Assembly: GCF_021412565.1 (NCBI RefSeq)
Contig: NZ_JAKCLJ010000014.1
Coordinates: forward strand, 1-64,000
Length of the DNA: 64,000 nt
Direction: 5' to 3'
DNA from: Shewanella sp. AS1
GTDB taxonomy: Bacteria > Pseudomonadota > Gammaproteobacteria > Enterobacterales > Shewanellaceae
Under the pieces are notes generated by a model. The model saw only the letters and a list, made by a program, of their open reading frames with translations, ran no database searches and was not told the DNA's origin. Positions within the stretch are counted from its first letter, which is position 1, and each line of letters starts with the position of its first letter. Shown piece after piece: positions 43,416 to 53,019 of the stretch. The position numbers were made by a program, and so were the translations under genes.

Positions 43416-45569
43416 CTAGCGCCCTTTCTTACCAAACTCGCTAGTGAACTGTAATCCTTCATAAGGTGGATTAAATTGATCCTCTTTCGCCTTATGGTAG
43501 AGACCTATGGTAAACAGAGTGCCTTTACCTAGGGTCGAGCTCACCTCTATCGTGCCGCCAATCCGCTTGATGATGCCGTAGCTTAAAGATAAGCCTAGGC
43601 CGGTACCATCCTTACGCGTGGTGTAGAAGGGGTCGAAAATTCGTCCGAGTTGCTCCTCTGGGATCCCCTTGCCCTCATCCTCGACCTCAATTTTCACCCC
43701 TATGGGTTCACCTGCTTGTAGCCAGTCATAGGTGCGGATCCAGATCCTGCCTTTGCCCTCCATGCCATCCATCGCGTGGGCGGCATTCACCACTAGGTTA
43801 ATCAAGACTTGCAGCAACTGGGGGCGATTGACTTCGATGGGATAGCTGGCGTTTAGCTCTTGGATCAATGTCACATCCTGCTTACGCACCGAGTGGCGCA
43901 CTAAGATCAGCATCTCCTCGATAATAGGTGTCAGCTGGTGCATCTCCAGCGGCGCATTAAACTCCCCAGGGCGACTGTACTGCAACAGGCTGCGGATAAT
44001 AGTACTGATCCTACCCACCTGCTGAATCACTATCTCTATCTCCTCTTCCACATCGTCGGCTTTATCGCCCAACTCATATTTCAGCAGTTCCATATTGCCT
44101 AAAATAACCGCGGTAGGATTGTTGATCTCATGGGCAATACCCGCAGTCAATTCACCCAGGGCCGTGAGCTTCTCATTGGTCACCAGCTGCTGACGAGTCT
44201 CGTTAAGCAGCGCCACGTTGCGTTGCAGCTCATCGGTTTTTTCCTGCAGACTACGGGTACGCTCCTCGACCTTGACCTCCAGCTGCTCGGCGGCCGCCTG
44301 GATCTGGGCATTACGCCGCTGTAGGAGATCCAGCATGCGGTCAAACTGTTCAGCAAGATTGGACAGTTCATTGTCTTGTTCAAGCCCCAAGGAACCGATG
44401 CGCAGGTTTCGACCAGACTGCACCGCCTTGACCACATGATGTATGCGTTCAATCGGCTGCAACAGGCTATAGGCGCCGCGATACACCAGCAGGCCCGACA
44501 CCAGCAGCACTAGCATCAGAATGGTTCCCAGCTCTATGATGTTAAGCAGGTAATTATGAATAAAGGGCGATTCGGAAAAGCCGGTATAGATCATGCCGAT
44601 CCGCTCGCCGCGCATATCTTTCAGGGGCGCATAGGCAGAAATAAACCAATCATTATAAACAAACGCCCTGTCAACCCAAACCTCCCCTTGGATAAGCACC
44701 TTCTGTCTGACCTCTTCTGAAGCCAGACTTCCCAGAGCTCGCCCCTTAATCTGTGTATCTTGTGCCAGCATATGCAGGGGAACATTGGTACTGATACGGG
44801 TATTATCTAAGAAAATGGTCACTGTGCCGATAGAACGCTCTGGCAGGGCGCCCTTGTCATACACAAGATCACGAATATGATCGACGATACGGATATCACG
44901 ATTCAGCAAGATCCCACCATCCAGATACCACCCCAGATTGCCATCATCACCATAGATGGGTAGCAAACTGCGGCTGAGCATGCCCCGTTTCTCCACCGTT
45001 TTGGTAGGTTTTTGCGAGCGCGGTGTATCCACCAGTTCTATAATAGCCTGCTGCTCTAGTTTTGGTTCCAGACGCGCCAGACGCTGAGGCTCGAGTACCA
45101 TGAGACCCGAAATGGCCGCCCTGTTATCAATTTTAGGCAGCATCACCCTAAGGTCGGGATCTGCTGCAGCCTCTGAGATACTGATCAGGCGGAGAAAATC
45201 CAGTTGTAATTCCTGCTTCTTCTGTTCAAGCAAGGCATCGAGACGTTTTCTGACGGGGTCAGACTGAGTCTCTATTCGACGAAAATCATTTTGAAACGCC
45301 CAGGAGTCCTTGACCAACTCAAGTTGCTGCTCCTGCTTTTCCTGTACGGCTATAAGGGTGTTGCGGGCCACAGTCAAGTCAGCTTTTACCTTCATAAACA
45401 GCTGCTTGCCTGTATAACTTATGTTCCAGTAGATGGTGATAAACACCAGACTTACTAAGGTGAGCAAGATGGGCAGCAGAGTCAGAATCAAGATACGATA
45501 GCGCACCTTGGCCCTTAACTGCTGCCAATTCATACCGGAAAGTTGCGGAAAGAGCGGCAAATTAATCAT
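43416..45569 (-). CDS. Sensor histidine kinase with periplasmic Cache-type domain
   Basis: About 717 residues: a membrane helix near 30-55, a large periplasmic region (about 60-340) of double-Cache type ending YNDWFISAYAPLKDMRGERI, a second helix, a HAMP domain, a coiled coil (QIQAAAEQLEVKVEERTRSL), a dimerisation/phosphoacceptor motif LTAGIAHEINNPTAVI, and an ATPase core with DEGKGIPEE and GTGLGLSLSYGI. DctB/NtrB type. It pairs with the sigma-54 regulator; its ATG overlaps the regulator stop (ATGATTAA), which suggests coupling. The ligand is unknown; tungstate or molybdate is possible from the gene context. Confidence 0.9.
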   Translation of the reverse strand: MINLPLFPQLSGMNWQQLRAKVRYRILILTLLPILLTLVSLVFITIYWNISYTGKQLFMKVKADLTVARNTLIAVQEKQEQQLELVKDSWAFQNDFRRIETQSDPVRKRLDALLEQKKQELQLDFLRLISISEAAADPDLRVMLPKIDNRAAISGLMVLEPQRLARLEPKLEQQAIIELVDTPRSQKPTKTVEKRGMLSRSLLPIYGDDGNLGWYLDGGILLNRDIRIVDHIRDLVYDKGALPERSIGTVTIFLDNTRISTNVPLHMLAQDTQIKGRALGSLASEEVRQKVLIQGEVWVDRAFVYNDWFISAYAPLKDMRGERIGMIYTGFSESPFIHNYLLNIIELGTILMLVLLVSGLLVYRGAYSLLQPIERIHHVVKAVQSGRNLRIGSLGLEQDNELSNLAEQFDRMLDLLQRRNAQIQAAAEQLEVKVEERTRSLQEKTDELQRNVALLNETRQQLVTNEKLTALGELTAGIAHEINNPTAVILGNMELLKYELGDKADDVEEEIEIVIQQVGRISTIIRSLLQYSRPGEFNAPLEMHQLTPIIEEMLILVRHSVRKQDVTLIQELNASYPIEVNRPQLLQVLINLVVNAAHAMDGMEGKGRIWIRTYDWLQAGEPIGVKIEVEDEGKGIPEEQLGRIFDPFYTTRKDGTGLGLSLSYGIIKRIGGTIEVSSTLGKGTLFTIGLYHKAKEDQFNPPYEGLQFTSEFGKKGR

Positions 45570-46944
45570 CCTCGCTTGAATCGAGTTCAAACCACTCTTT
45601 ATATTTACGATCTAAGGTCTTTCTCGATACCCCGAGATCCCGCGCAGCGGCAGATTTATTGCCCTGATGCAGATCCACCACTGACATAACATGTTGTTTT
45701 TCAACTTCTTTTAGTGTCCAGTCCAGCGGGTAACCCGCTTCGCTTGGGGCATCTGCCTTAGGCAGCTGCTTCCAATATTCCGCAGGCGGCTTACCCAGGA
45801 GAATACAGCGCTCTATCATATTGCGCAGCTCACGAATATTACCCGGCCACTGGTGCTGCTGCAGTTTAAGCATATCTTCATGGCTCCACACCACCTCTTT
45901 AACCCCCAGTTCGGCCGCCAGTTGACGGGTAAAATGATGAGTCAATTCAACCACATCTTCGGGTCGCTCGCGCAGTGGCGGGATCACTATATCCAGCACG
46001 TTAAGGCGATAGAAGAGATCGCGTCTGAAATTGCCATCCTCTACCTCATCGGCCAGCTTACGGTTAGTCGCCGCCAATACACGCACATCGATATTGATCT
46101 CTTTTTCACTCCCCACAGGGCGGATAGCACGCTGCTCTAACACCCTCAGCAGTGCGGTTTGCATCTTAAGTGGCATCTCGCCAATTTCATCGAGGAAGAT
46201 AGTTCCGCCGGAGGCGAAGCTAAACAGACCTTCGCGGGTGCCCTTGGCGCCGGTGAAGGAACCCGCCGCATGACCAAACAGTTCGCTTTCCAGCAACTCT
46301 GGGGCTATCGCACCACAGTTAACCGGTACAAAGGGGCCCTGGCGGCCACTGAGCAGGTGCAGTTGTCGCGCCACCAGCTCCTTACCTGTGCCCGACTCGC
46401 CTTCAATTAAGATCACTGAGTTAGTGGGCGCCACCCGCTCGATAACCCGTTTCACCTCTGTCATAGCATCGCTGCTGCCGATAATGCTGGAGGAGTGTCC
46501 AAAAGAGACTTCACGGCGCAACATCAGGTTTTCACGCTTAAGCAGACGTCGCTCGATGCAGCGATCCACCGCCTTCATCATCTGCTCCAGATGGAAAGGC
46601 TTCATAATAAAGTCAGAGGCGCCGGCCCTTAATGCCTTAATCGCCACATCCATATCGGCATAACCTGTCATGAAGATGATATCCGAGCGCCGCTCCTGAT
46701 CGCCCAAGGCTTCATCCCACTCGATCCCCGAACGTCCGGGCAGGCGGATATCGACAATCAAGAGATCGAAATGGCAACGACTTCGCAGTTGCTCGGCATC
46801 TTCGACACTGCCGGCGGTTTCTACCAGGGCGAACTTTTTCGATAGCGCCTTCTTCAAAAAACTTCTCATACCCGGCTCATCGTCGACGATCAACACAGAT
46901 ACGGCTGAAGGAAGGGGTTTAATCTCTTTGCTAGGTTGGCTCAT
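45562..46944 (-). CDS. Sigma-54-dependent response regulator
   Basis: About 460 residues: receiver domain (LIVDDEPGMRSFLKKAL, phospho-Asp in LLIVDIRLPGRSG), AAA+ domain (Walker A GESGTGKELVARQLH, GSFTGAKG in place of the usual GAFTGA, ASGGTIFLDEIGEMPLKMQT) and a C-terminal Fis-type helix-turn-helix (NKSAAARDLGVSRKTLDRKY). It activates sigma-54 promoters after phosphorylation by the downstream kinase. It is divergent from tupABC, which has a -24/-12 promoter, so that operon is the obvious target. Confidence 0.93.
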   Translation of the reverse strand: MSQPSKEIKPLPSAVSVLIVDDEPGMRSFLKKALSKKFALVETAGSVEDAEQLRSRCHFDLLIVDIRLPGRSGIEWDEALGDQERRSDIIFMTGYADMDVAIKALRAGASDFIMKPFHLEQMMKAVDRCIERRLLKRENLMLRREVSFGHSSSIIGSSDAMTEVKRVIERVAPTNSVILIEGESGTGKELVARQLHLLSGRQGPFVPVNCGAIAPELLESELFGHAAGSFTGAKGTREGLFSFASGGTIFLDEIGEMPLKMQTALLRVLEQRAIRPVGSEKEINIDVRVLAATNRKLADEVEDGNFRRDLFYRLNVLDIVIPPLRERPEDVVELTHHFTRQLAAELGVKEVVWSHEDMLKLQQHQWPGNIRELRNMIERCILLGKPPAEYWKQLPKADAPSEAGYPLDWTLKEVEKQHVMSVVDLHQGNKSAAARDLGVSRKTLDRKYKEWFELDSSEDD

Positions 46945-47129
46945 ATTGTCTGCTTTTGGACATTTTGACTCACATAAACTTAATACTAGCATCAAAGCGC
47001 GGCAAATAGACGTGCCTATAGCTCATGAATCGCCACTTGCGACATTCTGTCTGGATAAATTTTGCCAATAACGCGACAAAGATCACGTTTCATATCCGAG
47101 TTGTGACAATTTCAGGCCAGATTTGCCTT

Positions 47130-47145
47130 TGGCATCCTTCTTGCT
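47130..47145 (+). promoter_or_regulatory. Sigma-54 (-24/-12) promoter of tupABC
   Basis: TGGCATC-CTTC-TTGCT keeps the invariant GG (47131-47132) and GC (47143-47144) at the exact ten-base spacing and matches TGGCACG-N4-TTGCT at most other positions. Transcription would start near 47156, about 96 bases before tupA. Three similar words upstream, TTGCGACA (47037), ACGCGACA (47071) and TTGTGACA (47101), lie about three helical turns apart and may be activator sites. Confidence 0.75.
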
Positions 47146-47251
47146 GCTATCTGGCTGAAATTACTCGGGTGCGTGTTAGCCCCACGATTTCTCTCATCAA
47201 TTAATTTATGCGAACGGCAAATCGCACATTTGGCTAGGCCAAGGAGCAAAA

Positions 47252-48064
47252 ATGTTAAACTTAAAATCGATTTTCAGTGTGGCACTGATCGCAAGCGCAG
47301 TCGCTATTTTACCGGCGCAAGCTCAGGAAGAGATCAAGCTGGCGACCACCACCAGCACAGAGAACTCAGGCTTACTCGGTTACCTGTTACCTAAGTTTGA
47401 AGCCGAGTCAGGTTATAAGGTACAGGTTATCGCGACCGGTACGGGTAAGGCGCTTAAATTAGCCAGCCAAGGTGATGTGGATGTGGTTATGACTCACGCC
47501 CCTGCAGCGGAAGCAAAATTTGTTGAGCAGGGCTTCGGTGTGATGCCCCGTGGCATAATGGAAAACGATTTTGTGATCTTGGGCCCTAAAAACGACCCAG
47601 CCAAGATCCGCAGCAGTAAGACAGCTGAAGAAGCTTTTGCTAAAATAGCCGGCTCTGGTAAAGGCTTTGTTTCTCGTGGTGATAACTCTGGCACCAACAT
47701 GAAAGAGATCATCATCTGGAAAGGCGCAGAGATCGAACCTAACTTCGAAGGTTACCGTTCTATCGGACAGGGCATGGGCAAAACCCTGCTGATGGCGAAC
47801 GAACTGCAGGCTTACACTCTCTCGGATCGCGGTACTTTTGTGGCTTATAAGGCCAAGCTCGATTTAGCAGTGGATTTCGATGGTGGTGCCGCACTGGCCA
47901 ACCCTTACCAGATCATTCTGATTAACCCGGAAAAATATCCAGATCTGAATCATAAAGGTGCCAAGGCATTGAGTGATTGGTTAATCGGTGATGAAGCCCA
48001 GCAAATGATTAACAGCTATACCGTTTCCGGTGAGCAACTGTTTAAGGCTACATACAATAAATGA
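47252..48064 (+). CDS. tupA: Tungstate-type ABC transporter substrate-binding protein TupA
   Basis: 270 residues with a signal peptide (cleavage after AQAQ, about residue 25) and the TupA signature LATTTSTENSGLLGYL. Further family motifs are GTGKALKLASQGDVDVVMTH and FVSRGDNSGTNMKE. It captures tungstate (possibly molybdate) in the periplasm. AAGGAG precedes the ATG, and tupB overlaps its 3' end by 4 bases. Confidence 0.92.
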   Translation: MLNLKSIFSVALIASAVAILPAQAQEEIKLATTTSTENSGLLGYLLPKFEAESGYKVQVIATGTGKALKLASQGDVDVVMTHAPAAEAKFVEQGFGVMPRGIMENDFVILGPKNDPAKIRSSKTAEEAFAKIAGSGKGFVSRGDNSGTNMKEIIIWKGAEIEPNFEGYRSIGQGMGKTLLMANELQAYTLSDRGTFVAYKAKLDLAVDFDGGAALANPYQIILINPEKYPDLNHKGAKALSDWLIGDEAQQMINSYTVSGEQLFKATYNK

Positions 48065-48768
48065 ATGAAGGCTGGTTAGCCCTGATACAGCAGGCTTTTC
48101 GTCTGCTGTTTTCTTTAGACCCAGATGTGTGGTCCATAGTGAATGTCTCCTTTGTCGTCTCGATTGCGGCACTGGCACTCACCCTGTTTCCATCTATGAT
48201 CCTCGGCTTTATTCTGGCTTTCGCCCGTTTTCCCGGTCGCTGGTTCGTTACCAATCTGGTTCAGACCTTGCAGTCGATCCCTACAGTAGTGATCGGCCTG
48301 CTGGGTTACCTATTACTGACCCGCATGGGACCCCTTGGGGAGCTGCGCTGGCTATTCACCCAGAAGGGGATGATCTTAGGCCAGATGATGATCTGCGCCC
48401 CTGTGCTAATCGCCATGAGCCAGGCCGCCTTTACCAGTGTCGATAAACGGGCCTGGGAGACCTCGCGCACCTTGGGTGCCTCCTGGCTACGCGCCGTGTG
48501 GGGGATCTGCCGCGAACTGAAAGTACCACTGCTAATGGCGATTGTCGCCGCTTTTAGCCGCATTGTCACAGAAGTCGGCTGCTCCATGATGATAGGGGGC
48601 AATATTGCCGATGCGACCCGCAATATTCCCACGGCTATCGCTCTGGAAACCAGTAAAGGGGATTTTGCCCAGGCGATCGCCCTGGGACTGGTATTATTAA
48701 TTCTCTCACTAATACTTAACTTTACCTTAGGGACATTAAGAGGCAAAGCCGAGCCGAGGAGCCACTGA
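48061..48768 (+). CDS. tupB: Tungstate-type ABC transporter permease TupB
   Basis: 235 residues with five to six helices and the permease coupling motif (ETSRTLGASWLRAVWGI) that contacts the ATPase. The final segment EVGCSMMIGGNIADATRNIP is characteristic of TupB-like permeases. It overlaps tupA (ATGA). Confidence 0.92.
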   Translation: MNEGWLALIQQAFRLLFSLDPDVWSIVNVSFVVSIAALALTLFPSMILGFILAFARFPGRWFVTNLVQTLQSIPTVVIGLLGYLLLTRMGPLGELRWLFTQKGMILGQMMICAPVLIAMSQAAFTSVDKRAWETSRTLGASWLRAVWGICRELKVPLLMAIVAAFSRIVTEVGCSMMIGGNIADATRNIPTAIALETSKGDFAQAIALGLVLLILSLILNFTLGTLRGKAEPRSH

Positions 48769-48770
48769 TT

Positions 48771-49502
48771 ATGGCCCAAAACAGTATGGTCAAAATTACC
48801 GCTAATAATATCGAGATGCGCTTTGGCGACCGCCTATTGTATCGCTTCGACCGACTCTGCTTTCCTCAGCAGCAAACCATACATCTGCAGGGCGACAATG
48901 GCTCGGGTAAAACCACCCTAATGAAGCTGTTTGCTGGCCTGCAAACGCCAAGTCAGGGTAAGTTTCGGCTTGAGGGCTTCGACACCTCTCCCTGGTGGCG
49001 GCGCAATCCCCTGTTAGGCAAGGCAGTCTATCTGCACCAGCACCCTTATCTGTTTGATGGCACTACAGATTATAACCTGCACTATGTACAGCCCTTTTGC
49101 CAGCTCAGCAATCAGGAGATAGCGCAGAGAGCCAAGGTCGCCATCGAGATGGCGCAGTTGGGGGATCTACTGACACAGCAGGCGGCCAATCTTTCCGGTG
49201 GCGAGCGCCAACGCCTGGCCATCGCCCGCGCCTGGATCATGCGCCCTAAACTGTTGATGCTGGACGAGCCCACCTCCAACATGGATAAACTGTCCCAACA
49301 GTTGGTGCGCAACATGATAGTCGACCTGAAACAGCAAGGCACAGGCATGCTGATCAGCAGTCATCAGAGCTGTTCCCTCACATCTCTGTGCGAGCAAAAC
49401 TGGTATATTCGTCAGCAGCAGATAGTCACAGATGAAGTTCAATCTGCCATAACAACCACGAATCACACTCAACAGGAATTACATTATGTCTCAGCAAATT
49501 GA
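48771..49502 (+). CDS. tupC: Tungstate-type ABC transporter ATPase TupC
   Basis: A 243-residue ABC ATPase: Walker [10 protein letters not shown], signature [14 protein letters not shown] and Walker [13 protein letters not shown]. It powers TupAB. Its 3' end overlaps mobA by 17 bases, which joins transport to cofactor synthesis in one operon. Confidence 0.93.
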   Translation: MAQNSMVKITANNIEMRFGDRLLYRFDRLCFPQQQTIHLQGDNGSGKTTLMKLFAGLQTPSQGKFRLEGFDTSPWWRRNPLLGKAVYLHQHPYLFDGTTDYNLHYVQPFCQLSNQEIAQRAKVAIEMAQLGDLLTQQAANLSGGERQRLAIARAWIMRPKLLMLDEPTSNMDKLSQQLVRNMIVDLKQQGTGMLISSHQSCSLTSLCEQNWYIRQQQIVTDEVQSAITTTNHTQQELHYVSAN

Positions 49503-50076
49503 TGCGGTGATCCTTGCCGGTGGCATGGCAAGACGCATGGGGGGAAACGACAAGGGATTGGTCGAGCTTAATGGCAAACCTATGATTGCCCATGCCATCG
49601 ACAGAATAAAACCCCAGGTTAAGGAGATCCTGATCAACGCAAACCGCAATCAAAACCGTTATGCTGAGTTTGGTTTTCAGGTTATCAGCGATGAGGATTC
49701 GGGCTACCTGGGCCCCTTAGCGGGCATGATCACCGCCATGGGGCACACACAGGCCGATTATCTTCTGGTGGTGCCATGTGACTGCCCTCTGCTGCCGCTA
49801 GATTTAGTCGGGAGAATGCTCAAGGCTATTAACGGCCAGGGAGCCGAGATGGCGGTGGCCAGTGACGGCAAACGCGAACAACCTGTGGTGCTATTGATGA
49901 AACCCGAGCTACGCGCATCGATGAAGGCGTTTTTAGATGCGGGCGAGCGCAAAATTGACTTCTGGTATGCCAAGCATAACTGCGTGGTGTGTGAATTCTC
50001 CGACCAGCCGAATGCGTTCGTCAACGTCAATACACCAGAACAAAAACAACAATTGTCTGAGGCAATTGCCAACTAA
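49486..50076 (+). CDS. mobA: Molybdenum cofactor guanylyltransferase MobA
   Basis: 196 residues: N-terminal nucleotide-binding [31 protein letters not shown] and C-terminal FVNVNTPEQ. It attaches GMP to Mo-molybdopterin, giving the bis-MGD cofactor of enzymes such as DMSO/TMAO reductase and formate dehydrogenase. Confidence 0.95.
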   Translation: MSQQIDAVILAGGMARRMGGNDKGLVELNGKPMIAHAIDRIKPQVKEILINANRNQNRYAEFGFQVISDEDSGYLGPLAGMITAMGHTQADYLLVVPCDCPLLPLDLVGRMLKAINGQGAEMAVASDGKREQPVVLLMKPELRASMKAFLDAGERKIDFWYAKHNCVVCEFSDQPNAFVNVNTPEQKQQLSEAIAN

Positions 50077-50091
50077 ATTTTAGAGGTTTAC

Positions 50092-51897
50092 ATGAGCATT
50101 CCGTTTAACAATCCACTGTCGATCCCGGTTCTTGGATTTTGCGCTTACAGCGGTACGGGCAAGACAACTCTGCTCAAGAAATTGATCCCAGAGCTTAATC
50201 GTCGTGGGCTGCGTCTGGCTGTCATTAAACATGCTCACCACAATTTCGATGTGGATATTCCCGGCAAAGACAGTTACGAGATGCGTAAAGCCGGTGCCAG
50301 ACAGATGCTGGTCGCTTCCCATGTACGCTGGGCGCTGATGACAGAAGATCTCGTTGAAGAGGCGCCATCCCTGCCACACCTGTTAAAGCAGATAGAAGCA
50401 GACAAGGTGGATATCGTTCTGGTCGAAGGCTTCAAGAAGCTGGAACTGCCTAAGATAGAACTGCACCGCGCCGCCCACGGTAAACCCTTTATTCATACCC
50501 ATGACGCCAACATTCAGGCCATCGCCTGCTGCGACGACACTGTGCTTCCCTCAGAGCTGCGTCGCCTAGATATCAACAATGTCGGCCAAATTGCCGATTT
50601 TGTTATCGAATATGCCAAGCAGTGGACCGCCTCTGGCACCCAACTGCCGCTGCAAGCCGCACCTGAGTGCGGCTGCGAACTGGACACAAGCAAGACGCTC
50701 TCGGTCAGACAAGGGATCGACAAGATCCTCACCTATGTTAACCCCATCAGGGTGAGCGAACTTGTGGATATTGACGACAGCAGCAACCGGGTGCTTGCCG
50801 AGGACGCCATCTCACCTGTGGATGTACCTCAGCATACCAACTCGGCGATGGACGGCTACGCCTTTAAGTTCTCTGAGCCCATGCTGGGCAGCTACAAAAT
50901 CGTCGCCGATGTGATGGCAGGCCACAGCTATCCTGGCACGCTACAGGCCGGTGAGGCGGTACGTATCATGACTGGCGCACCAATGCCTGTGGGCGCCGAT
51001 ACTGTGCAGATGAAAGAGCTGGCCGAAGAGAACGGCCAAACAGTGAGTTTTAACGGCGAGATCCGCTTAGGGGATCATGTACGTCAGGCCGGTGAAGATA
51101 TTGCCAAAGACACCACGGCACTCGCCGCAGGTCACAGGCTGCAAGCGGCCCATCAGGGTATGCTAGCATCCTTAGGCTTCGGTCGCCTGCCTGTGTATCG
51201 TAAACCTAAGGTGGCGGTGTTTTCCACCGGCGATGAAGTCTGTCAGCCGGGCGAGCCACTCAAACAAAACTGCATCTATGACTCCAACCGTTTCACCATC
51301 AAGTCTATGGTGAAGCAGTTGGGCTGTGAGGTGATCGATCTTGGCATCATCCACGACTCGGAAGCGGCATTAGTTGAGGCCTTGAAAGGCGCAGCAACTC
51401 AAGCCGACGTGGTGATTAGCTCAGGTGGTGTCTCGGTTGGCGATGCCGATTTCATAAAACTGGCACTGGCAAAAGTCGGTCAAATCAATTTCTGGCGCAT
51501 CAATATGCGCCCCGGCCGTCCACTGGCCTTCGGTCAGATCGGCGGCAGCCTGTTCTTCGGTCTGCCCGGCAACCCTGTGGCCGTGATGGTCTCCTTCATG
51601 CAATTTGTACAACCTGCACTGCGTAAATTGGCTGGCGAAACCGATTGGGCGCCAACCTTAGTGCCCGCCATCGCCGATGCGCCACTGCGCAGCCGCTGTG
51701 GCCGTACCGAGTTTATGCGCGGCGTACATCATCTGGCCAGTGACGGCAAGCTGCATGTGACCAGCACGGGCGCCCAGGGTTCTGGCATGCTCAGCTCCAT
51801 GGTCAGAGGCAACTGCCTTATCGTGATCGGTGAGCGTGATGAACAGCTGATGCCTGGCGATACCGTTTATATTCAGCCATTTAGCGATCTATTGTAA
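50092..51897 (+). CDS. MobB-MoeA fusion protein
   Basis: A 601-residue two-domain protein. Residues about 1-170 are MobB: P-loop AYSGTGKTTLLKKL, HAHHNFDVDIPGKDS and VLVEGFKKLELPKIEL. Residues about 200-601 are MoeA: QHTNSAMDGYAF, RIMTGAPMPVGADTV, KVAVFSTGDEVCQPGE, ISSGGVSVGDADF and FGLPGNPVAVMVSFMQF. MoeA inserts the metal into adenylylated molybdopterin; MobB assists MobA. Both domains look intact. The gene lies 15 bases after mobA. Confidence 0.94.
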   Translation: MSIPFNNPLSIPVLGFCAYSGTGKTTLLKKLIPELNRRGLRLAVIKHAHHNFDVDIPGKDSYEMRKAGARQMLVASHVRWALMTEDLVEEAPSLPHLLKQIEADKVDIVLVEGFKKLELPKIELHRAAHGKPFIHTHDANIQAIACCDDTVLPSELRRLDINNVGQIADFVIEYAKQWTASGTQLPLQAAPECGCELDTSKTLSVRQGIDKILTYVNPIRVSELVDIDDSSNRVLAEDAISPVDVPQHTNSAMDGYAFKFSEPMLGSYKIVADVMAGHSYPGTLQAGEAVRIMTGAPMPVGADTVQMKELAEENGQTVSFNGEIRLGDHVRQAGEDIAKDTTALAAGHRLQAAHQGMLASLGFGRLPVYRKPKVAVFSTGDEVCQPGEPLKQNCIYDSNRFTIKSMVKQLGCEVIDLGIIHDSEAALVEALKGAATQADVVISSGGVSVGDADFIKLALAKVGQINFWRINMRPGRPLAFGQIGGSLFFGLPGNPVAVMVSFMQFVQPALRKLAGETDWAPTLVPAIADAPLRSRCGRTEFMRGVHHLASDGKLHVTSTGAQGSGMLSSMVRGNCLIVIGERDEQLMPGDTVYIQPFSDLL

Positions 51898-51908
51898 GTA
51901 ATTTTTTA

Positions 51909-51938
51909 TGGGCCTGCTCACCCAAGTGAGTAGGCCCA
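51909..51938 (+). other. Strong hairpin before the moaA ribosome site
   Basis: TGGGCCTGCTCAC and GTGAGTAGGCCCA form a 13-bp stem (one G-U) with a CCAA loop, ending just before AAGGTGAT, the moaA ribosome site. No T-run follows. It is too short to be the known Moco riboswitch; it could be an RNA-processing or translation control element. Confidence 0.6.
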
Positions 51939-51950
51939 AGGTGATGTAAC

Positions 51951-52937
51951 ATGAGTTTAATTGTCGATACTTTTGGCCGCACGGTTGAATATTTACGCCT
52001 CTCGGTAACAGACAGATGCGATTTTCGCTGCGTCTACTGCATGAGCGAAGACCCCTGCTTCCTCGATAGAAATCAGGTGCTGAGTCTCGAAGAGCTGGCA
52101 TGGGTAGGACAGGCTTTTACCGAGCTAGGAGTGAAAAAAATTCGCCTGACCGGCGGTGAACCTCTGGTCAGAACCGATTGCGATCAATTGGTGGAACTGC
52201 TGGGCAAACTGCCGGGGTTGAAAGAACTGTCTATGACTACCAATGGCTCCAGATTAACCAAGTTCGCCGACAAGATGCGTCAGTCGGGGCTGGATAGACT
52301 CAATATCAGCTTAGACACTCTCAACCCAGATCTCTTTACCCAGCTCACGCGCAACGGCAAGCTGGAGCGCGTCATCGCCGGTATCGATGCCGCCAAGGCC
52401 GCCGGGTTTAACCGTATCAAGATCAATGCGGTAATTTTGCGGGGACAAAACGATGGCGAGGTACTGGATCTGATCGAATTTTGTCGCGGGCGGGAACTGG
52501 ATATCGCCTTTATCGAAGAGATGCCGCTCGGGGTGATGGATGAACGCAAACAGAGTCGTCACTGCAGCAGCGATGAAGTCAAAGCCATTATCCAACAACG
52601 CTATCCTCTGATGGTGTCAGATAAACGCACAGGTGGACCCGCGCGCTATTACACTATGCCCGGCAGCAACATACATGTGGGCTTTATCTCGCCCCACAGC
52701 AATAACTTCTGCCATGAGTGTAACCGGGTGCGAGTGACAGTCGAAGGCCGACTGCTGCTCTGTCTGGGCAATGAAAATTCGGTGGATCTCAAGGCCGTGG
52801 TGCGTGAATATCCCGGCGATATCGAACGTCTGAAACAGACCATTCTCGATGCCATCAAGCTAAAACCCAAAGAGCATCACTTCGGCTCAGAGGGCGATAC
52901 CCAGATCTTGCGTTTTATGAATGCCACAGGCGGTTAA
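51951..52937 (+). CDS. moaA: GTP 3',8-cyclase MoaA
   Basis: 328 residues: radical-SAM cluster C23-x3-C27-x2-C30 (DRCDFRCVYCMSE), a second Fe-S site (NNFCHECNRVRVTVEGRLLL followed by CLG) and the required C-terminal Gly-Gly (MNATGG). First step of molybdopterin synthesis. The ribosome site is AAGGTGA, directly after a hairpin. Confidence 0.97.
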   Translation: MSLIVDTFGRTVEYLRLSVTDRCDFRCVYCMSEDPCFLDRNQVLSLEELAWVGQAFTELGVKKIRLTGGEPLVRTDCDQLVELLGKLPGLKELSMTTNGSRLTKFADKMRQSGLDRLNISLDTLNPDLFTQLTRNGKLERVIAGIDAAKAAGFNRIKINAVILRGQNDGEVLDLIEFCRGRELDIAFIEEMPLGVMDERKQSRHCSSDEVKAIIQQRYPLMVSDKRTGGPARYYTMPGSNIHVGFISPHSNNFCHECNRVRVTVEGRLLLCLGNENSVDLKAVVREYPGDIERLKQTILDAIKLKPKEHHFGSEGDTQILRFMNATGG

Positions 52938-53019
52938 CTTTCCCCCTAACCAGCGGATGCTCTGATAAAGTTTCGATGATACACTCAAGTCAGGTCTGGC
53001 TTGTGTGTGCAGGGAATAC

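Noticed and set aside
51898..51950. Moco riboswitch before moaA
   Set aside because: The gap is only 53 bases and holds one simple hairpin; the Moco aptamer is much longer with several stems.
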